DNA of 64,000 bases from Verrucomicrobiota bacterium (GCA_947454705.1 CANGKZ010000025.1:1-64000); one strand, 5' to 3'; positions 17,657-27,662 are shown, counted from the first letter of the stretch. The notes: generated from the letters alone by a model not told the origin. Translations and numbers: made by a program.

Positions 17657-19945
17657 TCACTCCGGGTACGCGAATTCGTTCAGATTGAAGATCACCCGGC
17701 ACACCTCCGACAGCGATCCCTCGCGCAGATAGCCAAGCACCGCGTCGCGCTCGGTGGGCGTGGGCGGACGACAAAGCGCGAGGCGGTAAGCCAGCTCCAC
17801 TTGGCGGGCCGGATCCGGTCCCGCTTCGAGACGCAGACGCTCCGCGAACCGGCGCGACTGCTGTTGGATGAATTCGCCGTTGAACAAGGTGAGGGCCTGC
17901 GGCGCGATGGTCGTCACCTGCCGACGCGGCGAACTGCTCACGGTGTCGCACAGATCCAACACTTCCAAAAAGGGAACCACGAGGCCGCGCTTCACGAAGG
18001 CGTACACAGTTCGACGCGACGCATCGGATTCCGACGACCGGGGCCAGATGGAGTCGCGATCCGTGTTCGCCTCCAGCGCGGCGTTGGGAATGGGGAGGAA
18101 GACGCCGCGTCCGCCCATCGTGGGATTCAACTGCCCGCTCACGGAAAGAATGGAATCGCGCAACGCCTCCACTTCCAGACGACGATACGCCGGGCGAAGG
18201 AAGTATCGATTGTCCGCATCGGCATCTGCGGAGTTGTTCGCGCCCGGTTGGATCCGCGACAGCCGCCACGCCTGCGAGGTGAGCAGCATCCGGTGAAGCG
18301 ACTTCAGCGACCACCCGCCCTCGTGCACGAACCAGTCGGCCAGCCAGTCGAGCAGCTCGGGATCGGCGGGCGGCTCGCCCATGACTCCGAAATCGTTGGG
18401 CGTGCGAACCAGGCCTGCGCCGAAATGTTGCTGCCACACCCGATTCACCATCACGCGCGCTGTGAGCGGATTGTTCGGACTCGCGATCCACTGCGCCAAC
18501 GAGAGACGCCGCCGCGTCGTCCATCGATCGGGATCCAACGAACGCATCGTGTGACGCGCGAGCACGGCCGGACTGGCAGCGTCCACGCGATCGCCCTTCC
18601 GACCCGGGTTGCCCCGGATCAACACGTGGGTGTCGGGCGGCTTGGGCGTTTCCTCCGACAGGAAATAGCCTTCATCGATACGCGCATTGAGTTCCGCCAG
18701 CCGTGACGACTCTGGCCCGGCCCGCTTGAGCGTTGCCGCCTCCTGCACGTCGCGACGCGAACCCGCGGGGCGGGTCAATTCGGTGCGGCCATTCTGCGGA
18801 CGCGTCAGCGGCGCAAACACCGCGACCATGGAGTAGTAATCCTTCGCGGTGAGTGGCTCGAATTTGTGATCGTGGCACCGCGCGCATCCCAATGTGAGAC
18901 CGAGGAACGCCTGGCTGGTGGTGCTGACGATGTCATCGAGCTGATCGTATCGGTCGGTCGCCGGATCCGCGGGTTCATCGTCCCAGTTGCCGAGCCGCGC
19001 GTAGCCGGTGGCGATCACGGTCTCGGCGGTCGCATCGGGCAGTTCATCGCCGGCGAGCTGCTCAATCACAAACCGGTCATACGGCGTGTCGCGATTCAGG
19101 GCGCGAATCACGTAGTCGCGGTACTTCCACACCAGCGGTTTTTCCGCGTCGCGTTCGTATCCGTTGCTGTCGGCATAACGCACCACATCCAGCCAGTGAC
19201 GCGCCCAGCGTTCGCCGTAGGACGGACGCGACAGCAGGGAATCGATCACGCGATCGAGTGCCGCATCGCTCGGATCCGCCGCAAACGCCTCCTGCTCGGC
19301 CAGCGTGGGCGGCAGGCCGGTGAGATCCAGATGCACGCGGCGCAGCAATGCCGACGGATTCGCGCGCGGACCGGGCTTCCATCCCTGCTTCTCCCAGCGG
19401 GACAAAAGGAAGGCATCCACCGGAGTTCGTCCCCAGTCTTTCGCGGCGGTCTTCGGAATCGCAGGACGTCGAACCGGCTGGAACGCCCAGTGATCCCCGG
19501 GGGCCACGGGCACTGCCTCATTTTTGGGATACGGCGCGCCGGCTTCGATCCATCGACGCAGCAGCGCAATTTCATCGACCGACAAGGGACGCCCTTCGAG
19601 GGGCATGCGTTGTTCCGGATCCGATGACGTGATCCGGCGAAGCAGTTCGCTCATCCCTGCGGCGTCGCGGGTCACCACCGGCCCGTGGTGTCCGCCCTTG
19701 TGCACGAGCACGCCGGCATCGAGTCGCAGCTCGCCTTTCTGCTTCAGCCGGGAATGACACGCAGCACAGCGCTGCTCCAACAGCGGCTTCACCTCGCGGA
19801 CGTACTCGTCCTCGGTCATCGGCGCGGCGGCCGATGCACTCACGCTTCCGCAAACCGCCAGCCATCCCGCGACGATCCAACGAACCAGTTCCCTCCGAAG
19901 CCACGGCCCGGAAACGGAGTATTGCTGGATCGTGGGATGATTCAT
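17657..19945 (-). CDS. PSCyt1-DUF1549-DUF1553 cytochrome protein
   Basis: A 762-aa secreted protein with signal peptide (IVAGWLAVCGSVSASAAAP). The planctomycete-type cytochrome domain has CAACHSRLKQKGELRLD near residues 55-71. DUF1549 covers about residues 145-350 (WARHWLDVVRYADSNGYE, FLGLTLGCARCHDHKFEPL with a second CXXCH). DUF1553 covers about 450-730 (SLAQWIASPNNPLTARVMVNRVWQQHFG, LFNGEFI). It is shorter than many relatives because the region between the two domains is brief. Its start overlaps the previous gene by ATGA. It probably passes electrons from a substrate oxidised by the neighbouring dehydrogenase. Confidence 0.92.
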   Translation of the reverse strand: MNHPTIQQYSVSGPWLRRELVRWIVAGWLAVCGSVSASAAAPMTEDEYVREVKPLLEQRCAACHSRLKQKGELRLDAGVLVHKGGHHGPVVTRDAAGMSELLRRITSSDPEQRMPLEGRPLSVDEIALLRRWIEAGAPYPKNEAVPVAPGDHWAFQPVRRPAIPKTAAKDWGRTPVDAFLLSRWEKQGWKPGPRANPSALLRRVHLDLTGLPPTLAEQEAFAADPSDAALDRVIDSLLSRPSYGERWARHWLDVVRYADSNGYERDAEKPLVWKYRDYVIRALNRDTPYDRFVIEQLAGDELPDATAETVIATGYARLGNWDDEPADPATDRYDQLDDIVSTTSQAFLGLTLGCARCHDHKFEPLTAKDYYSMVAVFAPLTRPQNGRTELTRPAGSRRDVQEAATLKRAGPESSRLAELNARIDEGYFLSEETPKPPDTHVLIRGNPGRKGDRVDAASPAVLARHTMRSLDPDRWTTRRRLSLAQWIASPNNPLTARVMVNRVWQQHFGAGLVRTPNDFGVMGEPPADPELLDWLADWFVHEGGWSLKSLHRMLLTSQAWRLSRIQPGANNSADADADNRYFLRPAYRRLEVEALRDSILSVSGQLNPTMGGRGVFLPIPNAALEANTDRDSIWPRSSESDASRRTVYAFVKRGLVVPFLEVLDLCDTVSSSPRRQVTTIAPQALTLFNGEFIQQQSRRFAERLRLEAGPDPARQVELAYRLALCRPPTPTERDAVLGYLREGSLSEVCRVIFNLNEFAYPE

Positions 19946-22900
19946 TTCCAGGTGGCGAGGAATTCGATCACGTCCCGAAGTTGAGCCGACGAAAGCACGT
20001 CGCCCATCGGCGGCATGGGCGACACCGGATTCGCTGCGGTGCGTTCGATGTCCTTCTTCGCGATCTTTCGGAATTCACCGGTGATCAGGCGCAGCGTCAG
20101 CGCATCCTTACTTTCCGTGGCGCGCACTCCATCGAGGGTTTCCCCGTCGCGAAGGAACACCGTGGTTTGAGCAAAGCCATCGGCCAGCTTGGCGCTCGGA
20201 TCGATCAACGACTCCAGCAGCAGCTCGCGACTGAGGCGCGTACCAATTCCGGTCAACACGGGTCCGGCCTGCTTGCCCTCGCCGCCGGCGTCGTGGCAGC
20301 GGATGCACTGGGATCCCACGTGGGTTCGGAACACGTCGCGTCCGGCCGAGGCACTTCCACCGGTGAGCACGAAGCGAAGTCGGTCCACGCGGGGACGATC
20401 GCCGCGTGTCTGCGGAAGGGCGGCGAGCAGCGTGGCGAGGGTGGATTCGTTGCGCGACTCCGCGGCCTCGACGGCATCGAGGGCGAGCTCCGGAGCGAGG
20501 CGTCCATCGCGCAGTTGTTCGAGGGCCTCGTGTAGATACTCGGTGGCTGCGGCGTGTTTGATTGATCCGGCGAGGCGGAGGAGTTTCTGACGTTCCGGGA
20601 CCGAGGCCTTCGGGCCGCGCATGCGCGCCTCGCGCACGAAGGCTTCGGGATTCGATTGCGCCACGATTTCCCACGCCGCGAAACGCAGTGCGACGTCGGA
20701 GTCATCGAGCCACTTCGGCCAGCGCGAGGCCAGGGCCACGGGATCGCGCTTGAGCAGGAGTTGAAGCGCGGAGCGACGCACCTCGGCGGAGGTCTTCGCC
20801 GCGGTGACCCATTCGAGCAATTGCGCGGAACTGAGGGCGATGCCGTTGCGATCCGCGAGCCGCAACGCTGCGGTCCCTAGACGATCGCCGGCGCGAATCC
20901 AGTCGTTGAAATGCTCCTGGATCAGGCGGTTCCCCAGCGCGGGCGATGCGGGGAGAAGCGGACGCACCATGCCTTCCACGCGATCCACCCACGGCGACTT
21001 GTTCCAATCGCCCAGGCATTCCAACGCTTCCAACCGGATCGTCTCGGGCCGCGCGGAGTCGAGTGCCACGCGGAGCAGACGGCGCGCATCTTGGTCACGA
21101 CCCAGCCGGAGTGACGCATTCAACGCGCGGCGGGTGAGCGCCTCGGGTTCGCCGGGCACGACGGTCTCGGCGCGGACTGCGAGCGCGGCGAGGGCATCAG
21201 GAATCGATTCATCGTCGTGAATCGCACGCACCACTTCGGCCAGCACCAACGGGTCGGAATCCTTGAGGAACCGGACCACCTCGGAGGCCTGATGCCGTCG
21301 CAACGCGAGTACCGCGGCGATTCGCACCCGCGCGGAGGGATGCGTGGACAACTCGGCCAGCGCCTCATTGGACAGCGCACCGGCGAGGCCCATCACCAGG
21401 CCGTGACGCAGGAAGGCTTCGTCGGTTCGGTTTTCCTCCAGCGCTCGCAGCAGCGATTCCTTTTGCGCCGACCCTCCGGCTTTTCCCAAGGCGAGTCCCG
21501 CGTGATATCGAACGCGTTCGCTCGGATCGGAGAGCAATTGCGCGAGTCGGGGCGCTGCGGATTTCAACCGAAGGTCCCCGGCCATCCGCGCGGTCTGCGC
21601 ACGGATCTCGGGATCCGCGTCCTCAAACGGCAGACTTTCCGGTGCGATCGGCTTTTGCGATTGCCCCACTCCCCACAGCGCGTGGATGCGGGTCATCTGC
21701 GGGAGATCAGTCCGTGCGGCCGCCTGAACCAATCCTGATACATCCCCGCGTCGGACCCACTCGAACTGGGCCTTGAGCCGGATGCGCTGATCCGCATGGC
21801 CGAGGAGGGTGAGGAGTTCAGAGACGGGGCGATTGGTGAAGGACGAGGCGATGAGTCCCTTGACCTCGGCGCGGATGGGAAGCGCGGCGGCCTTGGGATC
21901 GTCGAGCTTCCACAGCGCGCCGCGTCCGCTCGGATTCCACATGCCATCCCAGTCGGCGAGGAAGAGCGATCCATCGGGCGCGAACTGGAGCGAGCTGGCC
22001 ATCATGCCGGAGACGAACGTGTGTTCGCCGGTCATCTGGAACGTGGCGCCGCGCGGCTGGGCCTCGAAGGAGGTGATCTTCTGCACCGGGAACTGCACGA
22101 GGAAGAAGTGGTTTCGATACGCGGCGTTGAGCGCGGTACCCGGGTTGTATTTGAAGCCCGACGGACCGACGGAGTAGTTGGTGAGCGGCGGGGTGATGTG
22201 GGCGGGCTGGCCGGGGAACTGCGGGATCCACATGCGTTCGTCGATCCACGGATTGTACTCCGGCGCGCCGGTGAAGCGGCGCCATCCGGCATCGTGGAAC
22301 TGCCAGTGGATGCGCCATCCGGAGTCGCTGCCCTCGGCAATGTGAACGAATCGCTCGCGCTCGTCGGCAAGATCGCCGTCGTTGTCCACGGAGAACCAGT
22401 TGCCGTAGGCGTCGAAGGCGATTTCCTGAACGTTGCGAAGGCCCGACGCGAACACCTCCAGATTCGTGCCGTCGGGATTCATCCGCAGCACGCCGCCGGT
22501 GTTCGGATAGTGGAGACGCTTGCCCTCGCGGTTCAGCACGGAGAAGCCATTGTCGCCGATCGAGAAGTACACCTTGCCGTCGGGGCCGATGACGAGGCCG
22601 TGGAGGTCGTGTCCATCGAAGCCGGCATGGACGCCGAATCCGCGGAAGAGCGATTCCTTGGTGTCGGCCACGCCATCGCCATCGAGATCGCGGAGCCGCC
22701 ACAGATCCGGATAGATGGTGACCAGCACATCCTTGTCCCGCGCCAGCACGCCGGCGAGAACGCCGCTGATCTCCTCGTTGAATCCCTCGGCAAACACCTG
22801 CGCGCGATCCGCGCGTCCTTCACCGCGGGTGTCCTCGAGTCGGTGCACCTTTTCCTTCACGCCCTGGAGGTCGCGCCAGTCGTGCGATCCATCGCCGTTG

Positions 22901-23295
22901 AGGTCCCTGAGCCACGAAGCGTTCTCGCGGCTTTTCTCCGGCGCCATGCGACGGCGGAAAAAACGGCGCAGGTCATCGACATTCTGATTGGCGAGATCCT
23001 CGACCAGCCAGTCGGGGTGCGACCGGATGTCGATGTCCACCGAGCCGCGTCGGGCGGTCTCCACCACATACACGCGGCCCTGCTCGTCGAAGCTCAGTGC
23101 GACCGGGCTGCGAAGCATCGGTTCGCGCGCCCAGAGGGAGAGCTCGAATCCGGCGGGAGGAACCACCCGCGCGGCCGGGGGACGGTCCTGGGCAAGAGCG
23201 GCACTGGAGGCTCCGGTCCCCAGGGCCCAGGCCAGCGCCACCGCGGCGGCGCAGCGACGAAGGGTTCGGTTCCGTGCGTTGGAATCGGCGTTCAT
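19942..23295 (-). CDS. PVC-type haem-binding membrane-bound dehydrogenase (2)
   Basis: An 1117-aa secreted protein. After the signal (ALAWALGTGASSAALA) the dehydrogenase propeller carries PAGFELSLWAREPMLRSPVA, a dockerin-like calcium stretch DLNGDGSHDWRDLQG, HDLHGLVIGPDGKVYFSIGD and GLRNVQEIAFDAYGN. HEAT-like repeats fill about residues 480-960. The haem c motif is CIRCH at 997-1001 with GEGKQAGPVLTGIG. It is a close architectural match to the protein at 54676 and more distant from that at 391. It lies in the middle of a four-gene operon, 32 bp after the mutarotase-like gene and overlapping PSCyt1. The substrate is unknown. Confidence 0.92.
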   Translation of the reverse strand: MNADSNARNRTLRRCAAAVALAWALGTGASSAALAQDRPPAARVVPPAGFELSLWAREPMLRSPVALSFDEQGRVYVVETARRGSVDIDIRSHPDWLVEDLANQNVDDLRRFFRRRMAPEKSRENASWLRDLNGDGSHDWRDLQGVKEKVHRLEDTRGEGRADRAQVFAEGFNEEISGVLAGVLARDKDVLVTIYPDLWRLRDLDGDGVADTKESLFRGFGVHAGFDGHDLHGLVIGPDGKVYFSIGDNGFSVLNREGKRLHYPNTGGVLRMNPDGTNLEVFASGLRNVQEIAFDAYGNWFSVDNDGDLADERERFVHIAEGSDSGWRIHWQFHDAGWRRFTGAPEYNPWIDERMWIPQFPGQPAHITPPLTNYSVGPSGFKYNPGTALNAAYRNHFFLVQFPVQKITSFEAQPRGATFQMTGEHTFVSGMMASSLQFAPDGSLFLADWDGMWNPSGRGALWKLDDPKAAALPIRAEVKGLIASSFTNRPVSELLTLLGHADQRIRLKAQFEWVRRGDVSGLVQAAARTDLPQMTRIHALWGVGQSQKPIAPESLPFEDADPEIRAQTARMAGDLRLKSAAPRLAQLLSDPSERVRYHAGLALGKAGGSAQKESLLRALEENRTDEAFLRHGLVMGLAGALSNEALAELSTHPSARVRIAAVLALRRHQASEVVRFLKDSDPLVLAEVVRAIHDDESIPDALAALAVRAETVVPGEPEALTRRALNASLRLGRDQDARRLLRVALDSARPETIRLEALECLGDWNKSPWVDRVEGMVRPLLPASPALGNRLIQEHFNDWIRAGDRLGTAALRLADRNGIALSSAQLLEWVTAAKTSAEVRRSALQLLLKRDPVALASRWPKWLDDSDVALRFAAWEIVAQSNPEAFVREARMRGPKASVPERQKLLRLAGSIKHAAATEYLHEALEQLRDGRLAPELALDAVEAAESRNESTLATLLAALPQTRGDRPRVDRLRFVLTGGSASAGRDVFRTHVGSQCIRCHDAGGEGKQAGPVLTGIGTRLSRELLLESLIDPSAKLADGFAQTTVFLRDGETLDGVRATESKDALTLRLITGEFRKIAKKDIERTAANPVSPMPPMGDVLSSAQLRDVIEFLATWK

Positions 23296-23327
23296 CGGAG
23301 AAGTATCGTTTCTGGTACGCTGCGGAA

Positions 23328-24467
23328 TCAGGGAATCGCGAGTCCACCGGTGGCGATGGGGAATCGACGGGGCACGCCGGGGCCGTGTTCGACGATCACC
23401 CAGTCGGTGCCGCGGGATTCAATCCGGTCCACGCCGCGGAAGTCCGCGGGCACTTGTACCAAAAAGGAGGCATAGCTGCGGGTGGTCGTTTCGCCGGAGT
23501 CGAGGTGATCGAAGAGCGGGAGGTCGAAGATGCGTCCCTTGCGGGTGAGGATGGGAAAGGGCTGATGGAGTCCGGTGGTGCCGAATTCGAGTCCGCGCGC
23601 CGAGGGGCCGGACTTGTCGGCATTGCGCCACAGGCTGACCCAGGGGTAGTCGCGCGTGCGCCACAGGTATCCGATGAGGAGGCCGTGCCGGGGCGTGGCG
23701 GCGGTGACCCAGCCCAAGTCGCCGTCGATGGCGAAGGACGACACCGCGGGACGCGGATCAGTGCCGAGATGCCGCAGATCATTCTTGGTTCCGTCCTGAT
23801 CCACCCCGCGCGGCCAGCGGGTGGTGGGTGTTTCAGGATTGGGCATGGATCCCCCCTGGGCGAAGCCGCGTCCTCCGTTGCAATCAACCACGGTGGTCGG
23901 ATCGAGGAACGGCGGGGCGATGGTGGGGTGCTGGACCATGTTGTAGATCCGGCCGAGTTTGCCCTCGTTGGAAACCTCCTCGCGAACCACGTAGAAGGCG
24001 GAGCCGGCGGCGAGGCGGACGGTGCGGCGAATGGCGAGCCCGGCCAGCGGAAGGCGGGCGGACATGGTGGTGGTGATCGTGTCGGCCGAGACCGTGGGGG
24101 ATTGGTCGAGTCGCCAGGTCACCGAGGCGGCCTCACCGTGGTAGGGCATGCCGTTGGCGCCTTCGGCCTTCGAAGGCGGACCCCATCGGTCGAGGCACAG
24201 GAAATGTCCGTGTCCGTGCGGGGCGATGTCGGTGGATTTGGGAGTGCCCCAGTCGAGTGGATTGACCACAGGGGCGGCGGTGCCCGAGGTCACGCGCTCG
24301 AAGCGGCCGATGGCTCCGCCGGCGAGGTCGATGTGGAGTCGTGCGGCCGAACCCTCCAGCAGGACGCCGGGCCGCGTGCCCTCGGCTGCGAGACTTCCCG
24401 GACAAATCGAGAGGGAGACGGAGACGGAAAGGGCGAACAGCGATGGAGCGGCGCGGAAGCGGTGCAT
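23328..24467 (-). CDS. Secreted mutarotase-like beta-sandwich protein
   Basis: A 379-aa protein from the ATG at 24467, which gives a clear signal peptide (LFALSVSVSLSICPGSLAAEG); a longer frame adds 30 polar residues. The body has alternating short strands, with landmarks LAGGAIGRFERVTSG, MPYHGEAASVTWRL, YNMVQHPTIAPPFLD and GLLIGYLWRTRDYPWVSLW. This resembles the galactose mutarotase-like superfamily, where a histidine and an acidic residue handle sugars. It is not a match to DUF6807 as I know it. As first gene of the dehydrogenase operon it may bind or epimerise the sugar that the operon oxidises; this is inference. Confidence 0.6.
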   Translation of the reverse strand: MHRFRAAPSLFALSVSVSLSICPGSLAAEGTRPGVLLEGSAARLHIDLAGGAIGRFERVTSGTAAPVVNPLDWGTPKSTDIAPHGHGHFLCLDRWGPPSKAEGANGMPYHGEAASVTWRLDQSPTVSADTITTTMSARLPLAGLAIRRTVRLAAGSAFYVVREEVSNEGKLGRIYNMVQHPTIAPPFLDPTTVVDCNGGRGFAQGGSMPNPETPTTRWPRGVDQDGTKNDLRHLGTDPRPAVSSFAIDGDLGWVTAATPRHGLLIGYLWRTRDYPWVSLWRNADKSGPSARGLEFGTTGLHQPFPILTRKGRIFDLPLFDHLDSGETTTRSYASFLVQVPADFRGVDRIESRGTDWVIVEHGPGVPRRFPIATGGLAIP

Positions 24468-24572
24468 GAACGGGGTGGAATTCACCCCGATTGGGTCAGA
24501 GCCGGGCCTGCGCCGACAAGCGAAACTCTGGGAATCGACCGGATCGGCCGAACTCAATCCCGGACCTCAACC

Positions 24573-25031
24573 TCAAACGGTCGGGAGCCGGAGGGGAACC
24601 TCGTAGTACTCGATGGCCCACTCCTCCATGTAGCGCACGCGCTCGGGTCGAACGCAGTACACGATGAGGTTGGGATTATCGATCGACCCGAGATACCGGC
24701 GCAGGAGCGGATTCTCCGTCCAGATTTCCTCGAGCGTGGCTCGTTGGGTCACGATCTCCGCAACGCCGGTGATGCGCACTTGGTTGTGCTTTTCATCCAG
24801 GTAGCACAATTCCACGCGCGGATTCACGGCGATTTCGGCCGTCTTGCCGTAACGCCGCAGGTTCGCGATGTAGATCGTGAACCCGTCCGTCCTCACCGGC
24901 GACACCGGGCGAAGCCGCGGCTGGTTGCCGTCGATGGTGGCCAGCACCGGAAAACGCGCTGACTTGATGACCGCGTGGGCACGGCCAACGAGGTCCTCAG
25001 GGGAAATCAACTTGAGCGCGAGTTCCGGCAT
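24573..25031 (-). CDS. Pyridoxamine 5'-phosphate oxidase-like flavin protein
   Basis: A 152-aa cytoplasmic protein of the split-barrel flavin-binding superfamily. The pattern FPVLATIDGNQPRLRPVSPV, FTIYIANLRRYGKTAEIAVNPRVELCYLD and QVRITGVAEIV is typical of small PNPOx-like proteins. The same-strand gene before it, a class V aminotransferase, ends 18 bp upstream, so they share a transcript. The family includes F420- or FMN-dependent reductases and haem-handling proteins; which applies here cannot be told. It is not true PdxH, which is longer and has different binding residues. Confidence 0.8.
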   Translation of the reverse strand: MPELALKLISPEDLVGRAHAVIKSARFPVLATIDGNQPRLRPVSPVRTDGFTIYIANLRRYGKTAEIAVNPRVELCYLDEKHNQVRITGVAEIVTQRATLEEIWTENPLLRRYLGSIDNPNLIVYCVRPERVRYMEEWAIEYYEVPLRLPTV

Positions 25032-25049
25032 AAATTGGAAGTTAAATCC

Positions 25050-26138
25050 TCAGAGCTTGGCCATCGCATCGTCGAGCGCTGCGAGGAGCGTCGACATGGT
25101 CTCCTGGGTTTCGTCACCCATGTTGGAGATGCGGAAGGTGGTGCCCTTGATCTTGCCGTAGCCGCCATCGATGAGGAACCCGCGTTCCTTGGCGAGCTTC
25201 TGCAGCTTGGCGACATCGACCGTGCGGCCGCCGGGCTTCGCGCCGTTGTTCACGCAGGTGAGGGTGATGGATTCGAATCCGGCCTCGGGGAACAGGGTGA
25301 ACCCGTGGCGGGCGGCCCAGTCGCGCGTCTGCTGATTGGTGGCGCGATGACGGGCATAGCGATTCTCCAATCCTTCGGCGAAGAATTCCTCGAGCTTGGA
25401 CGCCAGCGCGTACACGTGCGGGATGCTCGGCGTGCTGGGGGTCATGCTTTCCTTGGCGTTCTTCTCGAACTCCACGAAGTCGAAGTAATATCCGCGGTCG
25501 GACACCGTGGCGGCCTTGGCCAGCGCGGCGGGCGAGCAGGTGAAGACGGCCAGGCCCGGAGGCAGGGCGAACGCCTTCTGAGTGCCGGCGAGCAGGACGT
25601 CGATCCCGAGCTCGTCGAAGTTCAACGGCACGGCGGTCATGGAGGACACGGCATCCACGATGAACATGACGTCGGGATACTTCTTCTTGAGCGCGGCGAT
25701 TTCGGCCAGCGGGCTCATGGTGCCGGTGCTGGTCTCGTTGTGGATGAGGGTCAGGGCATCAAACTCACCGGTGGCCAGCTTGGCATCGATCTGCTCGGCA
25801 CGGATGGGGGAACCCCAGGGCACCTGAAGGCCTTCGGCGGCCTTGCCGGAGCGCTTGGAGACGTCGAGCCACTTGTCGGAAAACGCGCCGCACATGCAGT
25901 TCAGGACCTTCTTGGTCACCAGATTCCGCAGCGCGCCTTCCATCACGCCCCAGGCCGAGGAAGTGCTGAGGTACACGAGCTGTTTGGTGGACAGCAGGGT
26001 CTGGAGACGCGGCTGGATGCCGGCGTAGAGATCCTTAAACCCCTGACCCCGGTGCCCGATCATCGGGGACGACAGGGCGGCGTAGGTTTTGGGACTGACT
26101 TCGACCGGACCAGGAATGTGCAACTTGACGTGAGCCAT
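25050..26138 (-). CDS. Class V aminotransferase (alanine-glyoxylate/serine-pyruvate type)
   Basis: A 362-aa PLP enzyme. The ATG at 26138 begins AHVKLHIPGPVEVSPKTYAAL, the normal family N-terminus (PGP motif). The aspartate in FIVDAVSSM (D162) contacts the PLP ring and K188 in LLAGTQKAFALPPG forms the Schiff base. IPHVYAL and FRISNMGD near the end also fit the family, which transfers amino groups from serine, alanine or phosphonates to glyoxylate or pyruvate. The exact substrate is not evident. It lies between the DUF2851 gene (45 bp away) and the PNPOx-like gene. Confidence 0.88.
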   Translation of the reverse strand: MAHVKLHIPGPVEVSPKTYAALSSPMIGHRGQGFKDLYAGIQPRLQTLLSTKQLVYLSTSSAWGVMEGALRNLVTKKVLNCMCGAFSDKWLDVSKRSGKAAEGLQVPWGSPIRAEQIDAKLATGEFDALTLIHNETSTGTMSPLAEIAALKKKYPDVMFIVDAVSSMTAVPLNFDELGIDVLLAGTQKAFALPPGLAVFTCSPAALAKAATVSDRGYYFDFVEFEKNAKESMTPSTPSIPHVYALASKLEEFFAEGLENRYARHRATNQQTRDWAARHGFTLFPEAGFESITLTCVNNGAKPGGRTVDVAKLQKLAKERGFLIDGGYGKIKGTTFRISNMGDETQETMSTLLAALDDAMAKL

Positions 26139-26183
26139 AACGCAGGCGGTGAACCTTCCACACGTGGGAAAGACAGGCAAGCG

Positions 26184-27656
26184 TCACAGTCCTCCGCATT
26201 TGCCCTCGGTTTCGGGGTGGCCGACCACCGATGGGAAGCGACATCCGGTGCACAAGGATCCGGCGGCGAGGCAGAAATCGCGTCGAACCTGCAGCAATCC
26301 CTGCTGTCGGGCGGCGGTCCAACGGACATCAGCCTTGGCTCCGGCCCACAAGCGTCGTCGCGCGAACTTGAGGTCCCCATTGTCCTGCCCCTTGGGCCAT
26401 TCCATCCATCGGCGTTCCAACCGGAGGGCGCGGTCCTCATCCCCCTGCATGCGCGCCTCGGCGATCATCCAGGGCAGGAACACATTGATGGCGAGATCGG
26501 TGGTCCGGGCAGGGCCGATCCAGGGAAGCAACCCGGAACGGTCCCCGGCCCGGAGGGTCCAGTGGGAACGCCAAAACGCCTCTGACGTGGAATTGAACCC
26601 CTCGCACAACTCGCGAACAAACCAGGCCGTGCTGGTGCGGCGCCTCCCTTCGAGATTCAGGAAGGCCCGCACCCGGTTGATCCAGGTGGGATCGGCAATC
26701 CATCGTGCGGCGAGCGCGAGTCGACGCTGGGGATGATTCAACGGACGGACGCCCACGATCCGCCAGGCCTTTCGTGGCAGGATCAACTCCTTCCAGTCGG
26801 ACTGTTCCTCCCACCAAATGTCCCACAGACTCTGCACGTAGGCGGATCCCTCCCCCTGCCGCATACCCGGAGGGAGAAGTCCGGCGATGCCGAACAGCAT
26901 GGCTTCGCACACCTGCACGTTGCCCTTGGGAAGTTGGCGCGCGGCAATTTCGGCCAGCCGGCGCATGGGCCAGGAATTCTCCCGATATCCGAGAGCTCCA
27001 AACACGCCCTCCCACAACACCGCCTCCCAACCCACGCTTCGGCCCCGCGCCGCAAACTCCGCCACCTTGCGGTTCAGGCGCACGCGGGCTGCTTCGTCGA
27101 GCAGGGCTTCGGTGCGGTCGCGGTCGACCCGGGACAACGGCCCGCAACAGCGACCCGGTGTGGTGGCAGGAAGCCGTTGAATGGCCTCGTCCTCCAGCCA
27201 CGGCGCCATTTCGTCGAGCGGACAATCCAGCACATCGCTCACCGCGAGCACGGCGCGATCCACCGGCCGGGACCCAGGCCCCCACACCACCTGCAAAACC
27301 ACCCGATCGTAAGCCGGATTGCTGGCATGCCCGTGTCCGAACCAACCCGCGGGATGCAGGTCCACCTCCACATCCCCCACCAGCGTGAGACCAGAGCCCA
27401 ATTGGATCACGGCATCCTTGAAATCCGGGCCCGATTCCCGATTCCAGAACCCAGGATGCAGCACGCGCACCGGCCGGCCATCCAGGGCGACGAGCTTGGT
27501 CCGCTGCAATCGCTGATGCCGCCAGATCTGCTGCAGCCAGCGTTCGGGAGGGGAACCCCCTTCGTTCAACACAAAGGCTGGATTCTCGCGTCCTTCAAGC
27601 CGGCAAACCCCATAGTTTCCGTGCGTCCAGGCCCGTGGAGTCGATGATTCTGTCAT
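26184..27656 (-). CDS. DUF2851 family protein
   Basis: A protein of about 490 aa from the ATG at 27656 (TESSTPRAW). Family landmarks are LQQIWRHQRL, HPGFWNRESGPDFKDAVIQ and GDVEVDLHPAGWFGHGH...YDRVVLQVVW in the N-terminal third. The acidic residues and histidines in these blocks look like a nuclease-type metal site, but no activity is established. The C-terminal end has cysteines (CLAAGSLCTGCRF), a possible metal cluster. It is the first gene of the minus-strand group, divergent from the HtrA gene across 105 bp. Confidence 0.85.
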   Translation of the reverse strand: MTESSTPRAWTHGNYGVCRLEGRENPAFVLNEGGSPPERWLQQIWRHQRLQRTKLVALDGRPVRVLHPGFWNRESGPDFKDAVIQLGSGLTLVGDVEVDLHPAGWFGHGHASNPAYDRVVLQVVWGPGSRPVDRAVLAVSDVLDCPLDEMAPWLEDEAIQRLPATTPGRCCGPLSRVDRDRTEALLDEAARVRLNRKVAEFAARGRSVGWEAVLWEGVFGALGYRENSWPMRRLAEIAARQLPKGNVQVCEAMLFGIAGLLPPGMRQGEGSAYVQSLWDIWWEEQSDWKELILPRKAWRIVGVRPLNHPQRRLALAARWIADPTWINRVRAFLNLEGRRRTSTAWFVRELCEGFNSTSEAFWRSHWTLRAGDRSGLLPWIGPARTTDLAINVFLPWMIAEARMQGDEDRALRLERRWMEWPKGQDNGDLKFARRRLWAGAKADVRWTAARQQGLLQVRRDFCLAAGSLCTGCRFPSVVGHPETEGKCGGL

Positions 27657-27662
27657 AGGTAG

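Noticed and set aside
17138..18706. Plus-strand frame of 522 codons across the DUF1501 and PSCyt1 genes
   Set aside because: It crosses two well-supported minus-strand genes and has no recognisable domain.
21796..23475. Plus-strand frame of 559 codons over dehydrogenase 2
   Set aside because: Shadow of a minus-strand gene with complete domains; no family resemblance.
23328..24467. DUF6807 (PmoA-like) assignment for the mutarotase-like protein
   Set aside because: The histidine-rich HHG-type motifs I associate with DUF6807 are missing.
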